64,000 nt of DNA from Deltaproteobacteria bacterium (GTDB lineage Bacteria; Bdellovibrionota_B; Oligoflexia; Oligoflexales; Bog-1112), in NCBI GenBank assembly GCA_003136475.1, contig PLEQ01000059.1, positions 1-64,000 of the forward strand, read 5' to 3'. Below the pieces are notes generated by a model. It saw only the letters and a program-made list of their open reading frames with translations. It searched no databases and was not told the DNA's origin. Shown piece by piece: positions 41,272-51,900 of the stretch (position 1 is its first letter; each line of letters begins with the position of its first letter). Position numbers and translations under genes: made by a program.

Positions 41272-41550
41272 ATGGCTAAAGAAAAGAAATCCTCACAATC
41301 TAACCAGGAAATGAGCTTAGAAGAAGCAAGGGCCTATCGCGCTTCTCTCTATAAGCCAACCCCTAAGGTTTTGAACGAGGAACAAAAAAGAGAGGCTTTC
41401 CGTATTTTCTGGGCTAGCAACAAGTCAAAATACGGAAGATCTAAGTCTCTAGAAAAGGCGCTATGGCTCCATCTGAAAACTATCGGAATGAGTTCGCCAG
41501 ACCAATTTGCACAAGGGCTCGATAATTTCGGGCTTAAGAAAGTTAAGTAA
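41272..41550 (+). CDS. small hypothetical late protein
   Basis: The 92-residue product is helical and basic (EEQKREAFRIFWASNKSKYG). It is unrecognised. It lies between the previous gene (four bases) and the sheath gene (nine bases, with AAGGAGA). Confidence 0.5.
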   Translation: MAKEKKSSQSNQEMSLEEARAYRASLYKPTPKVLNEEQKREAFRIFWASNKSKYGRSKSLEKALWLHLKTIGMSSPDQFAQGLDNFGLKKVK

Positions 41551-41559
41551 GGAGATACT

Positions 41560-43734
41560 ATGTCCCAATCAATCGTCACTCCATGGCTAAATACCAATAT
41601 CCCAGGCGCCTACGTAAATACTACGGTTATTTCTAATCCCACGGGTCTAGCCTCATCAGGCGTTGTTCTCATCATGGGTGAAGCTGCTGGTGGTCCAGAT
41701 TACAGTATCACAACCTTGGCTAATAACTTTTTTGGACCAAGTGCGGTAAATCAGGTTACGGCCATTTATACCTCTGGTCCAATCGTTGATGCTTTCCGCG
41801 CTCTATCAGCTCCATCAAATGATCCAGATATTAGCGGCACTGCTACTTCCATATACATCATCAAGACGAATAAAGGCACTCAGGCTTCTGCTCCAGTCGC
41901 AGCTCATTCAGCTACGTATGGAACCTTTAATGCCTTGAATTGGGGCGTGGGTGGAAATCTATTTAACTTCACGATTACTTCTCTAGATGCTGAAGTAGCT
42001 CCTACCATAACGGGAACCACGATTTCTTCGTATTCTGGCCTATCTGGAGCGTCTTTCAGTGTCCGTGTAAATGGTGGCCCACAAACGCTAATTACCCCAA
42101 TGGGTACCATCACCGACAGAACAAGTCTTCTAACCTCACTCAATGCGGCTTTCGCAACTGCTGCTGTGGATCTAGATGCGACTGCGGGAACGGCTGCCAA
42201 TACCATTTCAATCAATTGGTCTGGAACTCCTGGTTCCGTGAGTCCAGTAGCCGATCCAGCTGCTTACTCTGAAGGCTATGGTAAATCATTTGAACTTATT
42301 GATTCTACCCCTGGTGATTTGGCTGCTCTTGGTTTGATTGCAGGTATGACTGCTTCAAGTCAGGAACCAGGCGTTGAAGTCTCTATTATCAATAGCAGCG
42401 TCGGCGTAAACGAAACTCACAATGTGAATCCAAATATTGCGATGTCTATCGGTTATGAGGGCACGACTGCTACGATGACCATCAATGCTACTACGTTAAC
42501 GACCACTGTTACTGGCGGTACTGGTGCAAATCTATCAATTACGTTGGCTAACTTCACTACGATTAGCCAATTAGCTGCTTTCATTAATTCACAACCTGGA
42601 TATTCATGCACTGCAAGCCCAGCTGCAATTCAGCTCCCACCTTCTGCCCTAGATCATGTTACCGCCATCGGTATCTGTTCAACGGCAGATGTTCAGCCAG
42701 GTCGTGTTAAGGATTCTGCATTCTCATTCCAAGCATCTATGGGGACTTCCACTGCTCTAGGATTTACTCCTACGGCGGTTGCAGGTCTTCCTGATCCAGC
42801 TTCATTGACGTATCTTTCTGGTGGTCTACGCGGCCCAACGCTTGCTGCGGATATCGTCAACGCAATTGCTCAGATGGCTGGTATTCAGGTCAACATCATT
42901 GTTCCGCTATTTTCACAAAATGCTACTGCCGATATTGCTGCTGGCAATACCGATCCTGGGTCAACGTATACGATCAATGCAATTAATGAGCTTATCAAGT
43001 CACATTGTATTGAATTTTCTACGCCAACCCTCAAGCACAATCGTATTGCCATTTGTTCTTACAACGATACGTATGCTAACTGCAAAGCGCAAGCCCAAAG
43101 CCTCGCAAGCTATCGTGTGTCAATGACTTTCCAGCAATGCACACAGGTTAATTCAGCTGGCGTTAATACCTTGTTCTTACCGTGGTATGGCGCAGTTGTT
43201 GCCGCAGGCATGCAGGCTGGTGGTTTTTATAAGTCAATTTGTAATCATCTAGCCAATATCGTGTCATTCACGAATCCAGCTGGATATGATGCTGGCGATC
43301 CAGCTGATGTGAGCGATGCGATTACTGCCGGAATGCTCTCACTCAGCCAAAATACTTCTGGCATTCTCTGGGTTTCAGATCAAACGACTTATGGCCTAGA
43401 TAGCAATTTCGTTTATAACGCCATTCAAGCAGTCTATCTTTCCGACATCCTCGCCCTGGACCTAGCACAAAGCTTCCAGACAGCGATTGTTGGCAGGTCA
43501 GTTGCGGATGTATCAGCAGCTTCAGCTTTAAGTTTCTTACAGCAGAAGTTTGACTATTATCGCAAATTGAAGATGACGACTACGTCTAATGATGCGCCTC
43601 TCGGTTATAAAAATGCAAGTATCACGATTTCAGCGCCTTCTATGTATGTAAGCGTTGAAGCTAAATTAACGACCAGCATTTACTTCGTGGCGATTAATCT
43701 TGCTCTAAGCGCTGTTCAACAGTCTGCGGGCTAA
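41560..43734 (+). CDS. tail sheath protein
   Basis: The 724-residue product has the contractile sheath layout: N-terminal PGAYVNTTVISNPTGLASSG with a nucleotide-loop-like MGEAAGGPD, beta-rich surface domains in the middle (residues 110-410), and a C-terminal domain FLQQKFDYYRKLKMTTTSND, PLGYKNASITISAPSMYVSV. The length is near T4 gp18. A strong AAGGAGA precedes it. This gene is the main evidence for myovirus morphology. Confidence 0.88.
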   Translation: MSQSIVTPWLNTNIPGAYVNTTVISNPTGLASSGVVLIMGEAAGGPDYSITTLANNFFGPSAVNQVTAIYTSGPIVDAFRALSAPSNDPDISGTATSIYIIKTNKGTQASAPVAAHSATYGTFNALNWGVGGNLFNFTITSLDAEVAPTITGTTISSYSGLSGASFSVRVNGGPQTLITPMGTITDRTSLLTSLNAAFATAAVDLDATAGTAANTISINWSGTPGSVSPVADPAAYSEGYGKSFELIDSTPGDLAALGLIAGMTASSQEPGVEVSIINSSVGVNETHNVNPNIAMSIGYEGTTATMTINATTLTTTVTGGTGANLSITLANFTTISQLAAFINSQPGYSCTASPAAIQLPPSALDHVTAIGICSTADVQPGRVKDSAFSFQASMGTSTALGFTPTAVAGLPDPASLTYLSGGLRGPTLAADIVNAIAQMAGIQVNIIVPLFSQNATADIAAGNTDPGSTYTINAINELIKSHCIEFSTPTLKHNRIAICSYNDTYANCKAQAQSLASYRVSMTFQQCTQVNSAGVNTLFLPWYGAVVAAGMQAGGFYKSICNHLANIVSFTNPAGYDAGDPADVSDAITAGMLSLSQNTSGILWVSDQTTYGLDSNFVYNAIQAVYLSDILALDLAQSFQTAIVGRSVADVSAASALSFLQQKFDYYRKLKMTTTSNDAPLGYKNASITISAPSMYVSVEAKLTTSIYFVAINLALSAVQQSAG

Positions 43735-43755
43735 TAGGTTTAAGGAGATATTAAT

Positions 43756-44271
43756 ATGGCAATTATTGATGATAGCAAAAGAGGCGGAATTTCCGCAGCT
43801 GCATCCAAGGTAATCACGGGCGGGAGATCCGTAGTGAGTATCCAGGGTGATGGTGGTTCACCGGTAGTAATCGGTATCTTTGATTCTTGCACGATCAACG
43901 AATCTATTACTTCTGAAGACATCCACCTCTTAGGTCGATATAGCTCTGCAGAAATCACTCTTACGGCATATAACAGCGTAACGGTTCAATGCAGTGGTTT
44001 CCGTGTATATGGATTCGGTGTAAAAGCTCTTGGACAGTTCCCAACCCTAAATCAGTTACTTGGATTGGGTCCTGTTACTATTACGGTCGCGGACCGGGAA
44101 AATCCTACTGGGGCGCCTTTAGCGACTATTATCGGTTGCTTGCCTGATACTAATAGCAACAACTTCCAAAGCAGAGCTACATCCAAAATCAATATAACTT
44201 ACAAGGGATTAGCGATGACGGATGAAAGTGCGCCTAACGATTCTGAATCGGGAGCTGTCACGCTTCCTTAA
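43756..44271 (+). CDS. tail tube protein
   Basis: The 171-residue product follows the sheath gene, the normal place for the tube protein. It has a beta-rich sequence (GRSVVSIQGDGGSPVVIGIF, HLLGRYSSAEITLTAYNSVT) and a size typical for tube monomers. AAGGAGA lies upstream and a terminator follows. The assignment rests on order and size. Confidence 0.72.
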   Translation: MAIIDDSKRGGISAAASKVITGGRSVVSIQGDGGSPVVIGIFDSCTINESITSEDIHLLGRYSSAEITLTAYNSVTVQCSGFRVYGFGVKALGQFPTLNQLLGLGPVTITVADRENPTGAPLATIIGCLPDTNSNNFQSRATSKINITYKGLAMTDESAPNDSESGAVTLP

Positions 44272-44301
44272 TTAAAAACCAATAAAAAATAATATACTGG
44301 G

Positions 44302-44334
44302 GCCTTCTACACTATTTGTGTGGAAGGCTTTTGT
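44302..44334 (+). terminator. terminator after the tail tube gene
   Basis: GCCTTCTACAC and GTGTGGAAGGC form an 11-bp stem (one G-T pair) with loop TATTT, followed by TTTTG. Confidence 0.85.
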
Positions 44335-44343
44335 ATTTGGTGA

Positions 44344-44352
44344 TACAATCTT
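44344..44352 (+). promoter_or_regulatory. late-promoter-like motif ACAATCTTC
   Basis: A two-base variant of the motif located after the terminator and 20 bases before the HNH gene at 44373, with GGGAAGG between as a ribosome-binding site. TACAAT also reads as a sigma70-like -10. Confidence 0.4.
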
Positions 44353-44372
44353 CTTATAAAGGGAAGGTTGTG

Positions 44373-45104
44373 ATGGAAAATACAAAATTTTGTAAAGATT
44401 GTAATACTGAAAAAGATAAGGGTTATTTTGGCAAAGAAACCGCAAATAAAGACGGGCTTAGATCTATTTGTAAATCTTGTAATTCAAAAAGGGCCTTACA
44501 ATGGCATAATAGAAATAGGGATCGCGTAAATGCTAGAGAAAGGGCTTCTCATCAAAAGGATCCAACAAAAAATAGAGATAAAAATAATAGATGGAGACGG
44601 GATAATCCGAATAAAGTCCGAGAAATAAATAAAAAAAGATGGGCCAATAGAAATATTGAAAAGACTAAAGAAGACCATTTACAATGGAGAGTGGTCAATA
44701 AAGATAAGGTGAGCGCAAATTCCAAAAAAAGTTACAGTAAAAATAAAGACAAAATTAGGGTAACTCATAGGAAATGGGAACAAAACAATAAAGGAAAGCG
44801 CAGATCTATAGTAGCAAAAAGAAGGGCTATGAAGATCCAGGCTACACCAAAATGGCTTACTGACGAAGATTTTTGTAAAATAGAGCTTTTTTATTTATTA
44901 GCTTCAGATTTAACTAAACAAACCGGCACAGAATATGAAGTTGATCATATTATACCATTACAAGGCGATACTATAAGTGGATTACATCATTGGAATAATT
45001 TACAAGTATTGACGGCTGAAGATAATAGGTCTAAGGGAAATAAAATTGATTTTACCATCAATGGTTTGTTTCCAAAAGAATTCGAACTGAATAGCCAATC
45101 TTAG
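44373..45104 (+). CDS. HNH homing endonuclease
   Basis: The 243-residue product has N-terminal zinc pairs (KFCKDCNTEKDKGYF, ICKSCNSKRA), a long basic middle with RxxNRDRVNARERAS-like repeats, and a C-terminal HNH core: YEVDHIIPLQGDTISGLHHW, NLQVLTAEDNRSKGN. Genes at 58359 and 60220 have the same layout. The ATG at 44373 is preferred to an upstream one at 44316 inside the terminator. It separates the tail tube gene from downstream tail genes. Confidence 0.85.
   Translation: MENTKFCKDCNTEKDKGYFGKETANKDGLRSICKSCNSKRALQWHNRNRDRVNARERASHQKDPTKNRDKNNRWRRDNPNKVREINKKRWANRNIEKTKEDHLQWRVVNKDKVSANSKKSYSKNKDKIRVTHRKWEQNNKGKRRSIVAKRRAMKIQATPKWLTDEDFCKIELFYLLASDLTKQTGTEYEVDHIIPLQGDTISGLHHWNNLQVLTAEDNRSKGNKIDFTINGLFPKEFELNSQS
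45095..45103 (+). promoter_or_regulatory. late-promoter-like motif CCAATCTTA
   Basis: The motif contains the stop of the HNH gene and is followed by GGGT and the ATG at 45108. The start codon lies four bases after the motif, so a leaderless message is implied. Confidence 0.6.
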
Positions 45105-45107
45105 GGT

Positions 45108-45497
45108 ATGGCCATACCTCCTCTTCCTACAGCGTCCGTTGCTAATACTAATTCTACAGCTACCAGAACAGCTGAGACTGCAGCTGCTAATGCAGCATTT
45201 ATTACTGCAACAACTATTTTGATTGATAATGCAATTACTAATGGTTTATTCCAAGTTCAGCCATTCGTAACGCCTTTTCTTGATATTCCCACTATTACTA
45301 CCTATTTTCAAGGTTTCGGTTATACGGTCGTATTTCCAATCATTCCGCCAGGTCCATTTAATCCATGCTGGTTGCCCGCAGGGTTCCCTGAAGTAGTGCC
45401 AGAAAATTGGGTTCCATATGGATGTCAGTGCGGATGCGTTCCTCCTAGAGTGGGAATTGCATGGCCACCCTTTCCTACTCCTCCGCCATTTCCGTAA
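45108..45497 (+). CDS. putative tail or fibre-associated protein, Pro-rich C-terminus
   Basis: The 129-residue product has an Ala/Thr-rich N-terminal half (TATRTAETAAANAAFITATT) and a Pro/Cys-rich end (PYGCQCGCVPPRVGIAWPPF). It is unrecognised. It appears to start directly at a late-promoter-like motif. Confidence 0.5.
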   Translation: MAIPPLPTASVANTNSTATRTAETAAANAAFITATTILIDNAITNGLFQVQPFVTPFLDIPTITTYFQGFGYTVVFPIIPPGPFNPCWLPAGFPEVVPENWVPYGCQCGCVPPRVGIAWPPFPTPPPFP

Positions 45498-45503
45498 AAT
45501 TTG

Positions 45504-45512
45504 CCAATCTTT
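45504..45512 (+). promoter_or_regulatory. late-promoter-like motif CCAATCTTT
   Basis: A one-base variant just after the stop at 45497, 46 bases before the ATG at 45558. The hairpin at 45522-45543 lies between motif and gene. Confidence 0.45.
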
Positions 45513-45521
45513 ACTGTAACT

Positions 45522-45543
45522 CCCCAGAAGGGTCTGGGGTTTT
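45522..45543 (+). terminator. stem-loop with T run between two tail genes
   Basis: CCCCAGA and TCTGGGG form a perfect 7-bp stem with loop AGGG, followed by TTTT. It looks like a terminator, yet the nearest promoter-like motif is upstream of it, so it might partially attenuate or stabilise the 5' end of the next transcript. Confidence 0.7.
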
Positions 45544-45557
45544 AGGTAAAGGAAATT

Positions 45558-46436
45558 ATGGCATTTGAAAGACAGTGGACAGCCGTACCACCCATAGCGC
45601 TAACTACTGACGGTAGTACGACTGGTGTTATCCAAGTTGCTGATACTGTTGGTTTTTTTGTCAAAATGAATGCTCAGCTTTCTAATAATGCTGGGCAAAT
45701 CCTTACTGTAGAAATCAAAAGAGTTATAAGCCAATATATTCTATTGGTCGGTCCCCCAAAAACTCCTATAACGACATATAGCGATTGCAGTGCCTTTACG
45801 GTCGCTACTGCCTCAACTATATCTGCCCAACAGCAAAATAAAACATCTCTCTCCATGGAAGATAGACTTCTTGCCACTTATGAGCAAGAACCTCTTAATG
45901 ATTGGAGAGTAAGACCAGTTGACCAGCATGGTAACGGCTATTCTGATTCTAATCCTCTTCCAGTGGTCTTTGACGGCACTGTATCCATTGGTGACGTACA
46001 TATATTAGGTCCGGCACCCGATAATAATGAATTAAATGTAAATGCTGATGGATCCATCAACGTAAATATAGTAGAAACCCCCGTTGCTGGAAATTTAGTA
46101 AGAAATATTTATAGTGAGGCCAACGCGGTAGTTGGACATGTTACTACTACATTAGTTCAATATACCGTTCCAGGCGGTATCACTAATGCTATTTTATATA
46201 GAATCTCGGTTTCTGGCGAAAATATCGCAAAATATACCGTATTTTGGAATGCTGCGCAAATTGATACTAGAAGAACTTATTATGGTAGTTCTTTGAGCGA
46301 ATACTTTGAATTTACTACCGGTACCAACAACGGTTTTACTCTTTCCCCTGGCGATACAATTGTTGTAAAAGTTATACATGGTCAACCCTATATAGCTGAT
46401 TTTGAAGGAAGAATTCAAATACTAGAGATATCGTAA
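45558..46436 (+). CDS. putative baseplate or fibre structural protein
   Basis: The 292-residue product is beta-rich: an N-terminal domain TTGVIQVADTVGFFVKMNAQ, a linker with QPLNDWRV-like EQEPLNDWRVRPVDQHGNGY, and a C-terminal domain (RISVSGENIAKYTVFWNAAQ). The family is not recognised. Position and style match the fibre-type genes that follow. AAAGGAAA precedes the ATG. Confidence 0.55.
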   Translation: MAFERQWTAVPPIALTTDGSTTGVIQVADTVGFFVKMNAQLSNNAGQILTVEIKRVISQYILLVGPPKTPITTYSDCSAFTVATASTISAQQQNKTSLSMEDRLLATYEQEPLNDWRVRPVDQHGNGYSDSNPLPVVFDGTVSIGDVHILGPAPDNNELNVNADGSINVNIVETPVAGNLVRNIYSEANAVVGHVTTTLVQYTVPGGITNAILYRISVSGENIAKYTVFWNAAQIDTRRTYYGSSLSEYFEFTTGTNNGFTLSPGDTIVVKVIHGQPYIADFEGRIQILEIS

Positions 46437-46446
46437 TAATCCCATT

Positions 46447-46455
46447 CCAATCTTA
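46447..46455 (+). promoter_or_regulatory. late-promoter-like motif CCAATCTTA
   Basis: Followed by GG and ATG at 46458, with a second ATG at 46464. Either start is within nine bases of the motif. Confidence 0.6.
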
Positions 46456-46457
46456 GG

Positions 46458-46652
46458 ATGTATATGACGAGTTTAGATTTAAAGAGAATGAAAGTTGAAC
46501 TTTTGAGGGTTAGTGCTGCCAAAGCAGAACTAGAACTTCGCATCGATGAACAAATGGATAACGTCAAGAGATTACAAGATAATATTGCAATTTCAACAGC
46601 AAAAGAAGAAGAGCTTAAAGCAAAAATTGCCGAAGCTGAAGCTACCCAGTAG
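46458..46652 (+). CDS. small coiled-coil protein
   Basis: The 64-residue product is almost entirely a heptad coiled coil (LRVSAAKAELELRIDEQMDN, KEEELKAKIAEAEATQ). The start may be the ATG at 46464. Possibly a chaperone or trimerisation partner for the adjacent fibre genes. Confidence 0.6.
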   Translation: MYMTSLDLKRMKVELLRVSAAKAELELRIDEQMDNVKRLQDNIAISTAKEEELKAKIAEAEATQ

Positions 46653-46663
46653 GAGAATAGAAA

Positions 46664-47908
46664 ATGAGTGATTACAGCCCTGGTGAATTACCAATTAGGT
46701 CCCAGTTACCTGGACAAGTAAATTATGATGATGTTATCGTCAAGCTTGGCGATGCTACCAATCCTGCCACTCAACAGGCTGCGGTAGATACTAATGGTAG
46801 CGTATCTGCGATTATCCGCGATACTTCTGGTAATGCAATTGGCGATCAGCTATTAAGTACGACTTATTGGTTCCAGACGGTAAGCCCTTCAAATGGTTCT
46901 GCTGCAGCTGGTACTGCTGCCTCATTTTCAGATTTAGTTGGTGGTATTTATAATAGTACTCCAATTACTCTAACCAATGGTCAGCAAAGTTCGCTACAAC
47001 TAAATTCTAGTGGCGCTCTAATAATTACTTCTACACCTGCTAGCCTTGGATATGATACCAACTACGGTGCTGTTGGCGCCAATACACTTCGTACGGCTAG
47101 CCAAATCGGTAACGCGACTGGTGCTGCTGATTTCGGAGCCGGTGCTACTGATGCTCAGACCCTCAGAGTTACGGCTAACCAAGGTGCTCCTGGTACGGCT
47201 GCAACTGGTTGGTTCGTAAAGCCTACCGATGGTACTAATAGTCAGGCTTATACCGCTGCTGGTGAAGCCAAAGTAGACATGACTTCCTCATTTGAGGACC
47301 AAAATTACGGTACAGTAGGTGCTACTACTTTACGTTCTGCTGCTCAGATCGGTAATGCTACAGGAGCTGCTGATTTCAATTTCGGTGCCGTAGGAGCCCA
47401 AACTCTACGAGTTGCTGCTGAACCAGGTAATGCTACTGGTATTGCCGATTTCAATAATGGTGCAACTGGAGCGCAAACTCTTCGTGTAGCAGCTAATCTT
47501 GCCGTTGGTGGTGCTAACGTTTCTGGAACCAATCCAGTTCCGGTTAGTATTACTAGCGCACTGGTTGGCACTCCTGTAAACAACTACAATACCGCAGCTG
47601 CTGTTGCTGCTGGCGCTACTAGTAACCATATTTATACTATTACGACTGGTAAAACTTTTAATGGTAAAAAGATTTGGGCGACCTCTTCTGGTGCTTTAAA
47701 AATTGAAGTTAGAGTGTCTCCAGATGGAACTACTTATAGTAGTTTATGGGTTGGGTTCAATTCTGCATCTACTCCAAATATCTCTATAGATTTAGATGAG
47801 CTTGTTTTCTTAGAGTCGGGAGCTGGTTCAACTATTGAAATTATCAGAACAAATGTTGATAAAAAAGCCCTTGACGTATATTCAACTATTTCTGGAACCG
47901 AAGTGTAA
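46664..47908 (+). CDS. putative tail fibre protein with internal repeats
   Basis: The 414-residue product contains the module GGIYNSTPITLTNGQQSSLQ followed by LNSSGALI, and at least four copies of a repeat of the type VGATTLRSAAQIGNATGAAD. A C-terminal beta domain (KIWATSSGALKIEVRVSPDG) may be the tip. The GGxYxST...GQQ module recurs in the next two large genes. These features fit a fibre or baseplate appendage that contacts the host, but no receptor-binding domain is identified. Confidence 0.65.
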   Translation: MSDYSPGELPIRSQLPGQVNYDDVIVKLGDATNPATQQAAVDTNGSVSAIIRDTSGNAIGDQLLSTTYWFQTVSPSNGSAAAGTAASFSDLVGGIYNSTPITLTNGQQSSLQLNSSGALIITSTPASLGYDTNYGAVGANTLRTASQIGNATGAADFGAGATDAQTLRVTANQGAPGTAATGWFVKPTDGTNSQAYTAAGEAKVDMTSSFEDQNYGTVGATTLRSAAQIGNATGAADFNFGAVGAQTLRVAAEPGNATGIADFNNGATGAQTLRVAANLAVGGANVSGTNPVPVSITSALVGTPVNNYNTAAAVAAGATSNHIYTITTGKTFNGKKIWATSSGALKIEVRVSPDGTTYSSLWVGFNSASTPNISIDLDELVFLESGAGSTIEIIRTNVDKKALDVYSTISGTEV

Positions 47909-47935
47909 TTCGTTAATTTAATTAATGTTCTTTAA

Positions 47936-47968
47936 AATAGTCGCTCTTAAAAAAAGCGGCTATTTTTT
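47936..47968 (+). terminator. terminator between fibre genes
   Basis: AATAGTCGCT and AGCGGCTATT form a 10-bp stem (one G-T pair) with loop CTTAAAAAA, followed by seven Ts. Confidence 0.88.
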
Positions 47969-47992
47969 TATGAGACATGATATAAAGACAAT

Positions 47993-48679
47993 ATGTCCGA
48001 TTTAAATTACATAGATAGAACGCAAGAAGTAAAGATAGCCGGTCAAGATGCGACTGGACTTGGCGTTAACTATGTATCCGCTGACGCAAACGGCAATATG
48101 CTCGTTAAGGACTATTCCGATGGCCCAGTTACTCCTGGAACTGTTGCATCGGCTTCAGCCCTTATAGGTGGACAATTCAATACGACATTACCGACCCTTA
48201 CAACTGGTCAACAATCTGCTATACAACTTGATTCTAGTGGAAGACAAATAATTTCTCCACTTACAACGGCAAGTGTGATTAAAGTAGATTTACAGGATGG
48301 AATAGGAAATCCCCTTACATCTACAACAGTAGGGCTCCAACAGGCATTGGATGTAAATATTGCCGATTCTACAAATTTAAATATAAACTTAAATGGTTTG
48401 CCCAATTTTCAAACAAGTCAATATACTATTGGGACATCTGCGACCCAAATTACGGCTACTCCTTTAGCCAATAGAAGTAGCGTGGGACTAAAAGTAACTA
48501 CCGCCAGTAATTCTGATGTATTATATATTGGCAACAGTAGTTCTGTAACCACATCAACTGGATATGCATTATTTAATGGAGATGCTGTCCAATTTGATCT
48601 AACCCCCAACACACCAATTTGGGCTATCGGAACAAGTTCTGGTCAAAAAATGTATGTCCTCGAAATAGGAGGAGGTTAA
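47993..48679 (+). CDS. putative fibre-associated protein
   Basis: The 228-residue product has the shared module GGQFNTTLPTLTTGQQSAIQ-LDSSGRQI near residue 60, then a C-terminal beta domain (TPLANRSSVGLKVTTASNSD) of the kind found in capsid or tail accessory proteins. Its ATG is 25 bases after the terminator stem; GATATAAAG lies in between and may be a promoter -10. Confidence 0.6.
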   Translation: MSDLNYIDRTQEVKIAGQDATGLGVNYVSADANGNMLVKDYSDGPVTPGTVASASALIGGQFNTTLPTLTTGQQSAIQLDSSGRQIISPLTTASVIKVDLQDGIGNPLTSTTVGLQQALDVNIADSTNLNINLNGLPNFQTSQYTIGTSATQITATPLANRSSVGLKVTTASNSDVLYIGNSSSVTTSTGYALFNGDAVQFDLTPNTPIWAIGTSSGQKMYVLEIGGG

Positions 48680-48680
48680 A

Positions 48681-48905
48681 ATGGCCCGTATAGGTTCTAG
48701 TGGTAGTGGCGGTGCAGCTTCAGGCGGATTTATTCCTGAATATAATAGTGATCCAGTTTCTCCTTCCCCTGAAGAAGTATGGGTTCTACACACACCTGCC
48801 GGTTCACCAATTGGTCTTTTGCTAGCATTAACTTATGGTGTTGGACAATATGAATTGAGCTATAAAACATTAGAAGGTCCAATTGTTAGGGTTCCTCTAA
48901 CTTAG
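48681..48905 (+). CDS. small Gly/Ser-rich late protein
   Basis: The 74-residue product starts MARIGSSGSGGAASGGFIPE and has an ordered C-terminus (LLLALTYGVGQYELSYKTLE). It is unrecognised. One base separates it from the previous gene, and GGAGGTTAAA lies before its ATG. Confidence 0.55.
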   Translation: MARIGSSGSGGAASGGFIPEYNSDPVSPSPEEVWVLHTPAGSPIGLLLALTYGVGQYELSYKTLEGPIVRVPLT

Positions 48906-48921
48906 TAGAAAGTGGATAAAA

Positions 48922-51900
48922 ATGAGTGATAATATTAACGTAACACCGGGTACGGGCGCAACAATTGCCGCTGAAAGTTTAAGCGGGGCTCTCGTACAAA
49001 GAATTAAAATGGTCCTTGGAAATACCGACGTTGACAACGGCGACATTTCTGCTACCAATCCAATGCCTATCACTGGATCCATCACTGCAACAAATTTATC
49101 CATTGGTGCTACTGGATCCGCAGTTCCTGCTGATGCAACCATGATCGGTGGTACAGACGGTACAAATTTAAGGGCTTTTAGTGTTTCCTCTTCCGGTGTT
49201 CTTAATGTCAATGGGTCTTCTTTTACTCAGCCTGTTTCTGGTTCTGTTGTTGTTAGTCAATCAACAGGATCTAATTTACATGTAGCAATCGATTCTCTAC
49301 CTTCCTTGCCTGCTGGTGCAAACACCATCGGTGCTGTCACGCAGGCTTCTGGTCCTTGGACTCAAAATCTTACTCAAATTAGCGGATCAGCTTTTGTTTT
49401 AGGACAAGCTACAATGGCGGGTTCTTTGCCCATAGCCATTGCTTCAAACCAGAGTGCCATTCCTGTTACACAATCGGGTACGTGGAGCACGGGAAGAACT
49501 TGGACTTTAGCTTCTGGAACTGATTCAGTATCTGCAGTTCAATCAGGAACCTGGACAGTACAGCCTGGAAACACGGCCAATACTACTCCATGGTTGACCA
49601 CTATTAATCAGGGGGGAAATTCTGCCTCTGTTACTGGAAGCAATGCACTTAAGGTAGATGGTTCTGCTGTAACTCAACCTGTTAGTGGTACGGTTACCGC
49701 TAATCAAGGCGGTGCTCCGTGGACTGTAACTGGTACGGGAACTGCAGGAACCCCAGCTGCTGGTATTATTACAATTCAAGGTAACGCATCAGGAACTCCT
49801 GTGCCAATTTCTGGCAGCATTACAGCAACTAATTTATCCATTGGTGCAACGGGTACTACACCTCCAGCTGATGCTACTTATGTAGGTGGTGCAGTTACAA
49901 CTGCTGCTCCTTCTTATACTACTGGACAAATGAATGCACTGTCTTTAAATCTATCTGGAGGTCTTCGTGTAGACGGTAGTGGCGTTACTCAACCTGTAAG
50001 TGGTACCGTTACAGCCAATGCTGGTACGGGTAATTTCACAGTTGTTCAATCCACAGCATCTAATTTAAATGCAAATGTTAGTGGTACGGTTACCGCCAAT
50101 CAAGGCGGAGCGCCTTGGTCACAAAATCTAACCCAAATTAGCGGATCTGCCATTACTCTTGGTCAAACAACGATGGCCTCCTCGTTACCGGTTACGATTG
50201 CTTCAAATCAAAGCGCACTACCTGTAAGTCAATCAGGAACTTGGACAGTACAACCTGGAAATACTGCTAATACTACTCCGTGGCTAGTTACAGTGTCTAC
50301 TGCACTTCCAGCCGGATCCAATAATATTGGATCCATTGCTAATATTACAGGTACGGTATCGCTTCCTACTGGTGCCTCTACTAGCGCTCTTCAAACTTCA
50401 GGTAATGCTTCTCTTACAACTATTGCTGGAACCGTATTGTCCCAAGGATCTACCACTTCAGGAGAGACCGGTATTTTACAAATGGGTGCAGTTACAACTG
50501 CCGCTCCTTCTTATACTACCGGCCAAACAAATCCATTATCGCTAACTCCTGTTGGTGCTCTAAGAGTTGATGGATCTGCGATAACGCAACCGGTTTCTGG
50601 AACTGTAACTGCAAATGCAGGAACGGGTTCTTTCACTGTTGCTCAACCAACGGCTAGTAATTTGAATGCCACAGTATCTATTGCAGCTGCTCAAACGCTA
50701 TCAACTGTAACTACCGTAGGCGCAGTAACAGCAATCACTAACGCATTGCCTGCTGGATCAAATGTTATTGGTGGAGTTACCCAATCTGGAACCTGGACTG
50801 TTCAACAAGGAACTCCTCCTTGGACTATTCAGGGTGATTCCGCAAGTGGTAGTACTGCAGCTGGAAATCCTGTGCAGGTTGGTGGAGTTTTTAATACAAC
50901 ACAACCAACAGTAACAACCGGTCAATCTGTGGCAGCCCAAGCCACCTCTCGTGGAGCTTTGATAGTTTCAACTGGAGTGGATTCATTTAATATTAACAAT
51001 ATTACCGGTACAGTACCTCTTCCTACTGGAGCCGCAACTTCAGCTAATCAAACATCGATTATTGGCTCATCAACTGGTGGAACTGCTGCTACAAACTCCC
51101 AATTAATTGGTGGAATTTTTGATTCTACTCTTCCAGTTCTTACGAATGGGCAGCAAGCCGCCATTCAGTTGGATTCGTCTGGCAGAATCATTCCAGGATT
51201 TTATCCATCTCAAAGCAACTCTGGAACTATAGCAGGCAACGGCAACATTTTGGCTCTTGGCGGCCTTAATGGTTACCAAGGTATTACTCTAGCCATCAAT
51301 GGCACTTGGTCTTCTACGCTTACACTCGTAGGATCTAATGATGGAACGAACTATTTTACAGTAACAGTAATTTCACTTTCCAATCCCGCTGCTGGTCCGC
51401 AAACCACGATTACAACCAACGGCATGTACTATGCGCCGGTTTCTTATCCTAATCTAGAATTGGTGTCTTCTGCTTATGTGTCGGGTACAGTTAGTTGTGT
51501 GGCCACTTTCCACACCTTACCTACGACCATTTCTGGGTCTGGTACGGGTACAGATCTAGACAAAAGTATTTCTGGAACCATTGCTGCTTTAAATGGAACC
51601 CTTGTTTTACCAATCAACGGTATCAGCACGGTAAATATTTCTATTAGTGGTACTTGGTCTGCCACTCTCGCTTTTGAGGGCCAATCCGGTGATGGGATAT
51701 GGAATGCAATAGCTGCATCCAATCCTGCTGGCGGAGATAATGTAACTACTGCCACAACTAACAATACTTATACTGTAGGTGTAGGTGGATTTACCCAAGT
51801 AAGAGTAATAGCTACAGCCTATACTTCTGGTACAGCCGCAATAACCATGAATGGTTCTTCTGGCGACCAACAAACTTTGGCTGTTGATGCTAACGGTAAT

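Noticed and set aside
45522..45543. A simple operon terminator separating two units
   Set aside because: The promoter-like motif at 45504 lies before it, so the next gene would depend on reading through it; its function is left open.
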